DNA from: an uncultured Bacilli bacterium
Lineage (GTDB): Bacteria > Bacillota_I > Bacilli_A > RF39 > UBA660
Direction of reading: 5' to 3'
DNA: 41,199 nucleotides
NCBI GenBank assembly: GCA_947628535.1
Contig: CANRAF010000002.1
Coordinates: forward strand, 1 to 41,199
The position numbers were made by a program, and so were the translations under genes. Shown one piece after another: positions 7,518 through 14,625 of this stretch (position 1 is its first letter; each line of letters begins with the position of its first letter). The notes under the pieces are model-generated. The model worked only from the letters and a program-made list of their open reading frames with translations. It was not told the origin of the DNA and ran no database searches.

Positions 7518-8596
7518 TTTACCCACTCCCTTAATTTTTCAATAAATATATCAAGTTCTTCTTTTGTTGTATTTTTTGAGATACTTACCCTTACTGATTC
7601 TTCAGCTCTTTTCATGTCTTTATATAACTCGTTTATTACTTGAGAATAACTTCCATTTGAACAAGCTGTTTTACTGGAAATATAAATATCATTTTTAGAG
7701 AAAAATTCTAAAGTATCTTCGCTATTTTTTCCGTCAATACTAAAATTTAAAATATGTGGTATGGAATAATCATTGGAATTTATAGTTACTAAATCTTTAA
7801 TATTTTCTTTCAAGTAGTTATTTAACTCTTTTACATAATTTATACTTTCATCTAAAGAGTTAAATGCATCTTCTATAGCAGTTCCTAGTGATATTATTAA
7901 ACTTGTCTGAGGAGTGCCACTTCTATAAACTGAAGTAGATTTTCCTCCGTGTATTAAAGGTATTAGTTTTATGTTTTGTTTTTTTACTAAGCCCCCTATT
8001 CCTTTAAATCCATAGATTTTATGGCCTGAAAAACTTGCAAGATCAACATTTTCAAGATTTATTTGTTCTTTTCCAAGGACCTGCGTTATATCACTATGAA
8101 AATAAACATTAGGATATTTTTTTAAAATTTTACCTATCATTTCAATATTTTGTCTTATTCCTGTTTCTGAGTTTACAGCACAAATTGATACTAAAGTTTC
8201 TTCATTTGTGATTAATTTTTTTAAACTGTCAATATTTACAAGACCATTTTCATCAAGGTCAACAAAATCTATTTTTACCCCTTTTGTTTGTAAATATCCT
8301 ATTGGTGTTGTTATTGATGAATGCTCAAGTTTTGTCGTAATAATATGATTTACGTTTAAACCTTTTAAGACTGTATTATTAGACTCACTTGCACCACTTG
8401 TGAAAATAAGTTCATTTTCTTTTACACCCAAGTATTTAGAAATTAATTTTATACTTTTGTTTATCTCTTCTTTACATTGTTTTCCAAATTTATGATTTGA
8501 ATTTGGATTTGCAAAAAAATTTCTTTCAGCATTTAAAAAACTTTCTATTACGTTTTTACTTGCTTTTGTAGTTGCAGAGTAATCTAAGTATATCAT
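7514..8596 (-). CDS. Cysteine desulfurase (NifS/IscS-type)
   Basis: A PLP enzyme that releases sulfur from cysteine. From the chosen start the protein has 360 residues beginning MIYLDYSATTK. PLP-lysine K193 is in SFSGHKIYG, E91-H92 precede the cofactor-stacking region, and the sulfur-accepting C312 is in SSKTACSNGS. ATG at 8596 follows AAAAAGGTG with six bases; two in-frame upstream ATGs (8614 and 8602) lie before or at the Shine-Dalgarno sequence. This enzyme is separate from SufS at 39330-40526. No iscU or thiI is adjacent; it leads an operon with redox proteins, so its sulfur acceptor is not clear. Confidence 0.88.
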   Translation of the reverse strand: MIYLDYSATTKASKNVIESFLNAERNFFANPNSNHKFGKQCKEEINKSIKLISKYLGVKENELIFTSGASESNNTVLKGLNVNHIITTKLEHSSITTPIGYLQTKGVKIDFVDLDENGLVNIDSLKKLITNEETLVSICAVNSETGIRQNIEMIGKILKKYPNVYFHSDITQVLGKEQINLENVDLASFSGHKIYGFKGIGGLVKKQNIKLIPLIHGGKSTSVYRSGTPQTSLIISLGTAIEDAFNSLDESINYVKELNNYLKENIKDLVTINSNDYSIPHILNFSIDGKNSEDTLEFFSKNDIYISSKTACSNGSYSQVINELYKDMKRAEESVRVSISKNTTKEELDIFIEKLREWVK

Positions 8597-8612
8597 AAAC
8601 ATCACCTTTTTC

Positions 8613-8621
8613 ATTATATCA
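8613..8621 (-). promoter_or_regulatory. Possible extended -10 promoter of the desulfurase operon
   Basis: Minus-strand TGATATAAT (8613-8621) is a consensus -10 with the TGn extension; no clear -35 is seen. It implies a very short leader because the ribosome binding site follows within about ten bases. Confidence 0.4.
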
Positions 8622-8665
8622 TAATTACTCTTATTGCTCTAGTGAATTTTAAAATTTATAACTTG

Positions 8666-9670
8666 TTATATTAAAGACTTTCTTGTAAATACTTCAACAT
8701 CCTTATCTACATAAACATATACTTTCCCTTCGAGAATTGTTTTTACAAAACCAAAACCATTTATCACAATATCTTCATGATATTTTAAATCTATTTCTTT
8801 TTGAGATAAGTTTTTCAATATTTCATGTCTTTTTCCGTTTATTCTTTTTATTTTTATATTATTCGATGTAAATACTGTGAAACTATTTCTTTCTCCTTCT
8901 ACATAATCAATTCTTAAAAAATCTTCTATTATTAAGGACTGTCCTTTTCTTATTTGATAAGTTCTGGGTTTTATTTCTTTTTGAGATGAAAGTTTCTTTA
9001 TTTTATCATCTGAAATATAATTAATTATACTTTTTGAATCCACTAAACCAGGAGTATCTACTAAATTAAAATTTTTAAATGGTACTATTATTTCATCTAA
9101 TGTTGTTGATGGCATACTTGAAATAGTTACTTCTTGAGTACCATTTGAATAATTTTCAATTAATTTATTTATCAAAGTACTTTTACCTGAATTAGTATTA
9201 CCAACGACATATATATTTTTGGTATTTTTATATTTTCCTATCGTTTTCATTAATTTATCTAAATTATAATTTTTATTAGCACTTATTAATATTTCATCTT
9301 CAAAAACTCCATCATAAAATTCTTTAATGTATCCAAGAATTTTATCATCTGTTACTGATAAAGGTAACATATCTTTTTTATTAAGTACTAAAATAATTTT
9401 ACTATTTTTAAGATATGTCTTTATCTCTTCTAAATCTCTTGAAATTGAAATTACATCAACTACATACAAAACAACTGCTTTTTTCTTACCAATATTTTTT
9501 AATATTTCAATATAATCTTCATTTGATTTAGTTACTATTTCATATTCACCATAGTGCTTTAATCTAAAACATCTTCTACATAAATCTTTACTTAAATCAT
9601 TTGTATAACCCTCTAAATTAATGTTACTATCTTGGAGTTTTACTCCGCACCCTTTACAATATTTATCCAT
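8666..9670 (-). CDS. yqeH: Ribosome biogenesis GTPase YqeH
   Basis: A circularly permuted GTPase needed for 30S assembly. An N-terminal zinc finger (C5, C8, C31, C34) is followed by the permuted motifs: G4 LVLNKKD comes first, then G5-like ISANKNY, the P-loop GNTNSGKST, the switch region SSMPSTT and G3 DTPG, and a C-terminal RNA-binding domain. Length (334) is close to family size. Its ATG overlaps the 3' end of yqeG by eight bases and the ribosome binding site AGAGGTAG lies inside yqeG, so the two are coupled, as in Bacillus. Confidence 0.93.
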   Translation of the reverse strand: MDKYCKGCGVKLQDSNINLEGYTNDLSKDLCRRCFRLKHYGEYEIVTKSNEDYIEILKNIGKKKAVVLYVVDVISISRDLEEIKTYLKNSKIILVLNKKDMLPLSVTDDKILGYIKEFYDGVFEDEILISANKNYNLDKLMKTIGKYKNTKNIYVVGNTNSGKSTLINKLIENYSNGTQEVTISSMPSTTLDEIIVPFKNFNLVDTPGLVDSKSIINYISDDKIKKLSSQKEIKPRTYQIRKGQSLIIEDFLRIDYVEGERNSFTVFTSNNIKIKRINGKRHEILKNLSQKEIDLKYHEDIVINGFGFVKTILEGKVYVYVDKDVEVFTRKSLI

Positions 9671-10172
9671 AATATCTACCTCTTTTTAATTTACTATTTT
9701 TTTTAAATATTAGTTTTTCTAATAACCTATTTATTTTAGTAAAAATTACTTCATTGTTCGTAATTGGATCAATTAAAATAGAAAAGTATCCCATTCTATT
9801 TGCTCCCCACACATCAGTAATTACTTGATCACCTATCATAGCAATTTGACTATTTTCAATATTTCTTAAACGCAGTTTTTTAAAACCTTTTTTTAAAGGC
9901 TTATGACTATTTTTTATATACGGAATTCCAAGAGTTGTACATATTTTATTTAATTTTTTTTCATTTAAACTATTTGATATAATATATATTAAAAATTCTT
10001 TTTTTAATTTTTTTATAAGCTTTAAAATATCTTTATCTATTTTTTCAGTTTCTCTTTGAATTATTGTATTATCAAAATCAAATAATAATATTTTTATATC
10101 TCTTTGCTTTAGTTTTTTATAATCTATATCAAGAATACTTTTTTTATACATTTTAGGAATAAAATTATTCAT
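9663..10172 (-). CDS. yqeG: HAD phosphatase, YqeG family
   Basis: A 169-residue HAD-IIIA phosphatase. Motif I is LLFDFDNTI (residues 29-37), motif II is IISNS, the lysine is in the PLKKGF segment, and the late acidic motif is MIGDQVITDVWGANRMGY. YqeG-type enzymes act on small phosphorylated substrates; the Bacillus gene also sits just before yqeH. AGGTGG precedes the ATG and a strong promoter lies upstream at 10188-10216. Confidence 0.88.
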   Translation of the reverse strand: MNNFIPKMYKKSILDIDYKKLKQRDIKILLFDFDNTIIQRETEKIDKDILKLIKKLKKEFLIYIISNSLNEKKLNKICTTLGIPYIKNSHKPLKKGFKKLRLRNIENSQIAMIGDQVITDVWGANRMGYFSILIDPITNNEVIFTKINRLLEKLIFKKNSKLKRGRYYG

Positions 10173-10187
10173 TGTACCACCTATTTT

Positions 10188-10216
10188 ATTATAACATGTA
10201 TATTTTTGGATGTAAA
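10188..10216 (-). promoter_or_regulatory. Promoter of yqeG-yqeH
   Basis: Minus-strand TTTACA (10211-10216), a 17-base spacer and consensus TATAAT (10188-10193), preceded by TGT. Confidence 0.75.
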
Positions 10217-10234
10217 TTTATCTTTTTAAAACAA

Positions 10235-10254
10235 AAAAGCACTCTTGTGCTTTT
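10235..10254 (-). terminator. Terminator of the htrA transcription unit
   Basis: An 8-bp stem AAAAGCAC/GTGCTTTT (10235-10242 with 10247-10254) with a 4-base loop, followed on the minus strand by more T. It overlaps the stop codon of the small gene at 10253-10510. Confidence 0.75.
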
Positions 10255-10510
10255 AAACTATATGTAACTGTTCTGTCAATAATCTTTTAGCCTTTTTATA
10301 ATTTACTATTTTAAAACTATTATAAACTTCATTTAAACTTTCCTCTAAAATGTTATAAGAATAGTAATATTTTTTATTATTTATATCAATATAGAAAAGA
10401 GCTAACTTTTCATCTTTATTTATTTTTTTATTCATATCTGTATCAAGATTATCAATAAGTATTCTAGTAAGTTCATTTAATTTGTCATAATTTATTTTTA
10501 TTGTAATCAC
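10253..10510 (-). CDS. Small hypothetical protein downstream of htrA
   Basis: I do not recognise this 85-residue, lysine/asparagine-rich soluble protein. It has no signal peptide, membrane helix or cysteine. It starts five bases after the htrA stop and ends at the shared terminator, so it is probably co-transcribed with htrA. The start is unsure: the only canonical start, GTG at 10510, lies within the Shine-Dalgarno match AGAGGTGAT, whereas the codon at normal spacing, 10501, is ATA. The first internal ATG is codon 26. The long open frame and the tight position in the operon support a real gene. Confidence 0.6.
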   Translation of the reverse strand: MITIKINYDKLNELTRILIDNLDTDMNKKINKDEKLALFYIDINNKKYYYSYNILEESLNEVYNSFKIVNYKKAKRLLTEQLHIV

Positions 10511-10515
10511 CTCTT

Positions 10516-11760
10516 TTAGGCTTCTTTAGAATTTGATGTAAGTTTTACTTTAAATTCTTTTTCTTTGCCATTTCTATCAACTGTTATTTTTACAGTATCC
10601 CCAATCTTATGACTATATAATTTATATTTGAAGTATGATGAATTTTGTACCTCTTCATCATTTATTTTTGTGATAATATCTCCAGCTTGAAGTCCAGCTT
10701 TTTCTGCAGGAGAAGATTTTTCAACACTTTCAATAACTACGTATCTTTCACTTGAGAAGAATGAATTACTTCCATCATAAATTGCAACTCCAATATATGG
10801 TCTTCTTACATCTTTACCATTTATAAATTGGTCAGCATATGATGTTGCAGTTTCGATTGGAATAGCAAATCCCATTCCTTCAATTTGATTTGATGCAAGT
10901 TTCATATTAGTAATACCAATAACTTCACCATTAGCATTACAAAGTGGTCCTCCACTATTACCTGAGTTAATTGGAGTATCTGTTTGTAAAACTTTCATAT
11001 AACTACTTCCGCTTTCAACTACTCTATCTTTTCCAGATAATATACCACGAGTAACAGACCAAGAATATGTTTTAGCATCAACTGGTGTTCCAACAGCAAA
11101 TGTTGTATCCCCTATTCTCATCTTACTATTATCTCCGAGTTCAGCAACTTGAATAATATATTTTTTAGCAACTCTTAAGACTGCTATATCAGCATACTCG
11201 TCAACTCCAACAACTTTAGCAGTAACTTTTTTATCGTTAGTAAATCCAAGTTTAACTTCTGTTGCATTAGTTATAACATGATTGTTAGTTAAAATATAAC
11301 CATAAGTATTATCTGTTTTATAAACAAATCCTGAACCTGTTGCATAAAGTGATTTATTTATATAATTTTCTACTACTACAACAGAATCATACACTTTTTC
11401 TACTGAATCTGCTATACCACTATCTTTTATAGTAACAGTTTTATTACTTCTATCTATATTATCTTTACCAAAATCAATATATCTTACGATAAAAAATGCT
11501 AAAGCAAAACAAATTACAAGAATAATAAAAGTAGTAATTAAAGGTAAAATGTTTATTTCCTTTTTTTCTTTTTTTTCTTTTTCTTTTAAAGTTAAATCAG
11601 CCCCACATATAGGACAAAACTTATCTTCTTCAGAAACTAAATTATTACATTTTAAACATCTTTTATCAAGTGTTATTTTTTTTGAAGTATTATTTTTTTT
11701 ATCCTCTTTTTTTGAATTTTTTTCTAATTCTTCAGTAATTTTACTTTCATCTTTTTCCAT
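10516..11760 (-). CDS. Membrane-anchored HtrA/DegP-like serine protease with N-terminal zinc ribbon
   Basis: Domains in order: charged N-terminus; zinc ribbon with C35, C38, C49, C52 (RCLKCNN and FCPICGADL); transmembrane helix about 71-93; trypsin-like protease with H161 (TNNHV), D191 (EYADIAVLRV) and S269 (NSGNSGGPL); one C-terminal PDZ domain about 310-405. The protease faces outside and degrades or refolds damaged surface proteins; the ribbon is on the cytosolic side. The catalytic triad is intact. The cytosolic ribbon is an addition compared with Bacillus HtrA/HtrB. ATG follows AAGGAGA. Confidence 0.92.
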   Translation of the reverse strand: MEKDESKITEELEKNSKKEDKKNNTSKKITLDKRCLKCNNLVSEEDKFCPICGADLTLKEKEKKEKKEINILPLITTFIILVICFALAFFIVRYIDFGKDNIDRSNKTVTIKDSGIADSVEKVYDSVVVVENYINKSLYATGSGFVYKTDNTYGYILTNNHVITNATEVKLGFTNDKKVTAKVVGVDEYADIAVLRVAKKYIIQVAELGDNSKMRIGDTTFAVGTPVDAKTYSWSVTRGILSGKDRVVESGSSYMKVLQTDTPINSGNSGGPLCNANGEVIGITNMKLASNQIEGMGFAIPIETATSYADQFINGKDVRRPYIGVAIYDGSNSFFSSERYVVIESVEKSSPAEKAGLQAGDIITKINDEEVQNSSYFKYKLYSHKIGDTVKITVDRNGKEKEFKVKLTSNSKEA

Positions 11761-11838
11761 ATTCTTTTCTCCTTACACTAATAATATATCTTTTAAATGT
11801 AAAAATTATTTGTAGTAATTATGAAATTTTTTTGAAAT

Positions 11839-13632
11839 TTATCTATTTTTGTATCTTTCTTTATCATCAAGTATTTTTTTACGAAGTCTAATATCATCAG
11901 GTGTTATTTCTACTAATTCATCATCCTCAATAAATTCAAGAGCTTCTTCTAAAGTAAAGGTTTTTGGTTTAATCAAAGTAAGTGCTTCATCTGATCCACT
12001 TGCTCTGGTGTTAGTAAGTTGTTTATTTTTACAAGGATTAACATTTAAATCATTATCACGGTTGTTAATACCTATTATCATTCCTTTATACACTTCTTTG
12101 CTAGGTCCTACTATCATAGTACCACGATCACTTAAATTAAACAAGGAATAAGCCATAGTTTTGCCATCTTCCATAGAGACTAAAACACCATTTTTTCTTC
12201 CTCTTATTGGACCACTATAAGGCATAAAACTATGGAAACTTCTAACCATTATTCCCTCACCTTTAGTATTAGTTATGAAACTACTTCTATAACCAATTAA
12301 ACCACGAGTTGGAACTAAATATGATATTTTAGCATAGTCATTTTCATTAGTTAGTGACTTTAAAATCCCTTTTCTTTCATTTAAATCATTAATAATAGTT
12401 CCTGAATATTCATTAGGACAATTAATTAAAACTTCCTCAAATGGTTCACATTTAACACCATCTATTTCTTTATATAAAACTTCTGGTTTAGATACGCTTA
12501 ACTCATAACCTTCACGGCGCATTTTTTCAAGAAGTATTGAAAGATGTAATTCTCCGCGTCCAGAAACTTTATAACCATCACTATTTTTAAGTTCTTCTAC
12601 TTTTAAGCCAACATTTGTTTCAAGTTCTTTATCTAATCTCTCTTTAATATGTCTATTAGTTAAAAACTTACCACTTCTCCCAGCAAATGGTGATGAATTA
12701 ACTAAAAAATTCATTGATAAAGTTGGTTCTTCTATTTCAATCGCTTCGAGTGGTAAAACATTTTCTGGATCACAAATAGTATCTCCTACTCTAATGTCAG
12801 ATGATGAAGATGTTATAACTATTTCTCCATATCTTGCTTCTTTTACTTCTTTTCTTTTTATTCCCTCATTTACAAATATTTTATTTATTCTTGCGTTTTC
12901 AAGTGTCCCATCGTTTTTACTAATTGTTACCATCATTCCACTTTTTAAAGTTCCTTTAGTTATTCTTCCGATACCTAATCTTCCTAAATAATCATCATAA
13001 TCAAGTGATGATATTTGAAGTTGTACTGGGTCAGTTAGATTACCCTCTAAAGGAATAGTATGATTTATTATGGTATCAAGAAGTGGAAAGATATCTTTTC
13101 CTTCATCTTCCATCTCAAGTTTTGCTATTCCCTCTTTTGCAGTTCCATAACAAATCGGAAAATCAAGCTGAGCATCTGTTGCTCCGAGTTCAACAAAAAG
13201 ATCAAATGTCATATTAACGACATCATCTACTCTGGCATCTTTTTTATCTATTTTATTTATAAATAAAATTGGATTAAGATTATTTTTTAAAGCTTTTTCT
13301 AAAACAAATCTTGTTTGAGGCATTACTCCTTCTTTTGAATCCACCATTAAAACAACAGTATCAACTGTTTTTATAATTCTTTCAACCTCTGATGAAAAGT
13401 CTGCATGTCCTGGAGTATCTACAATATTAATTTTATAATCTTTATATCTAACAGAACAATTTTTAGAATATATTGTTATTCCTCGTTCTCTTTCCAAATC
13501 GTTACTATCCATTATTTGATGTGTATCTAAAGCCTTTTCAAGTGCTCCGCATTGTTCAAGTAGTGCATCAACTAAAGTACTTTTTCCAACATCAACATGG
13601 GCAACTACTGCTATATTAAGTATTTTTTCCAC
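11839..13632 (-). CDS. typA: Translational GTPase TypA/BipA
   Basis: A ribosome-binding GTPase of the EF-G family implicated in ribosome assembly and stress adaptation. The G domain shows AHVDVGKST (P-loop), the switch I region RERGITI, DTPGHADF (G3) and NKIDKKDAR (G4). It continues through the beta-barrel and EF-G-like domains to the TypA-specific C-terminal region (HSFMPYSGPIRGR, TNTRASGSDEAL). Full length at 597 residues. The start is GTG at 13632, eight bases after AAGGAG; the alternative ATG in AAGGAGATG is out of frame. Confidence 0.95.
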   Translation of the reverse strand: MEKILNIAVVAHVDVGKSTLVDALLEQCGALEKALDTHQIMDSNDLERERGITIYSKNCSVRYKDYKINIVDTPGHADFSSEVERIIKTVDTVVLMVDSKEGVMPQTRFVLEKALKNNLNPILFINKIDKKDARVDDVVNMTFDLFVELGATDAQLDFPICYGTAKEGIAKLEMEDEGKDIFPLLDTIINHTIPLEGNLTDPVQLQISSLDYDDYLGRLGIGRITKGTLKSGMMVTISKNDGTLENARINKIFVNEGIKRKEVKEARYGEIVITSSSSDIRVGDTICDPENVLPLEAIEIEEPTLSMNFLVNSSPFAGRSGKFLTNRHIKERLDKELETNVGLKVEELKNSDGYKVSGRGELHLSILLEKMRREGYELSVSKPEVLYKEIDGVKCEPFEEVLINCPNEYSGTIINDLNERKGILKSLTNENDYAKISYLVPTRGLIGYRSSFITNTKGEGIMVRSFHSFMPYSGPIRGRKNGVLVSMEDGKTMAYSLFNLSDRGTMIVGPSKEVYKGMIIGINNRDNDLNVNPCKNKQLTNTRASGSDEALTLIKPKTFTLEEALEFIEDDELVEITPDDIRLRKKILDDKERYKNR

Positions 13633-13660
13633 TATTATACATCTCCTTAAAGCCTTTCAA

Positions 13661-13689
13661 AGTATAACAGAAATTAAAAAAAATTACAA
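13661..13689 (-). promoter_or_regulatory. Promoter of typA
   Basis: Minus-strand TTGTAA (13684-13689), a 17-base spacer containing T8 and TATACT (13661-13666), preceded by TGT. Confidence 0.7.
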
Positions 13690-13714
13690 GTAAATAAATA
13701 ATTTATAAACTATA

Positions 13715-14551
13715 CTACATTAATTTCATTACTATATGAATTATTATTCCCATTATAACTCCAATAATATAAGTAAGCCCAAGTATAGCAAAATTTTCTT
13801 TTTTATTTTTATTTGTTTTAAATAATACTAATATGGCAATGCCTGAAGCAGATAAAAGTCCTGACATTAATGCTGCAAAAGATATAGCATTATTTAAGAA
13901 AAGTTCTGTTAAAATAACACTTCCACCACAGTTCGGAATTAAACCAATTAAACTAGTTATAAATAAACTTAAAATATTATCTTTCAATAAAATATTTTCT
14001 AAGAAATTAGATCCCCAATAATGCATTACTAAATTTATGATTAAAGTACATATTAAAATAAATATAAAGATATTAATAGTGTGCTTACATACTGCTTTTA
14101 AAAATTTTTCATCACAATCACAGTGTTCATCTTTACAAATATGATAATTAACTTTTTTTTCTTTTCTATAGATTAAATCTATTATATAACCAATTAAAAT
14201 ACCAATTATAAATTTTAAAATGAGTATAATAATTAATAATTTTAAAGGAGCTCTTTCAGCTATTAAAATAGGAATCATTTCATCACTTGTTGCTAAATAT
14301 ACTGCTATTAAAGTCCCAAGAGATATAATTCTAGTAGTATAAAAATTAGTAGCACACACTGAAAAACCACACTGAGGAATTATACCAAATAAACTTCCTA
14401 AAAGTGGTCCATATTTACCTGATTTAGATACTAAATCTTTACTTTTATTATTTAATTTATGTTCAAAAAGTTCTATTATTAAAAATGTAACAAATAAAAA
14501 TGGTAATAATTTAAAACTATCAATTAATGTTTCAACAATAACATCTTTCAT
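13715..14551 (-). CDS. ArsP_2-like (DUF2899) membrane transporter, putative metal/metalloid exporter
   Basis: A 278-residue membrane protein with about eight hydrophobic helices in two related halves. Each half has a proline-cysteine-glycine motif: IIPQCGFSVCATNFYT in the first and LIPNCGGSVILTELFL in the second. This duplication is typical of the ArsP_2/DUF2899 family annotated as putative heavy-metal or manganese exporters. Between the halves is a loop rich in metal ligands (HICKDEHCDCDEKF). The substrate is not known. A GTG at 14560 lies inside the ribosome binding site AGAGGTG, so ATG at 14551 is used. Confidence 0.78.
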   Translation of the reverse strand: MKDVIVETLIDSFKLLPFLFVTFLIIELFEHKLNNKSKDLVSKSGKYGPLLGSLFGIIPQCGFSVCATNFYTTRIISLGTLIAVYLATSDEMIPILIAERAPLKLLIIILILKFIIGILIGYIIDLIYRKEKKVNYHICKDEHCDCDEKFLKAVCKHTINIFIFILICTLIINLVMHYWGSNFLENILLKDNILSLFITSLIGLIPNCGGSVILTELFLNNAISFAALMSGLLSASGIAILVLFKTNKNKKENFAILGLTYIIGVIMGIIIHIVMKLM

Positions 14552-14597
14552 TTGTATCACCTCTAAATACTATATAATTTTATCATATGTTTTAAAT

Positions 14598-14625
14598 AAA
14601 AAAAAGAAGTTTTTGTTTAAACTTC
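14598..14625 (-). terminator. Terminator of lon
   Basis: On the minus strand GAAGTTT pairs with AAACTTC (14619-14625 with 14606-14612) and is followed by a run of T. The lon stop codon is in the loop. Confidence 0.75.
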
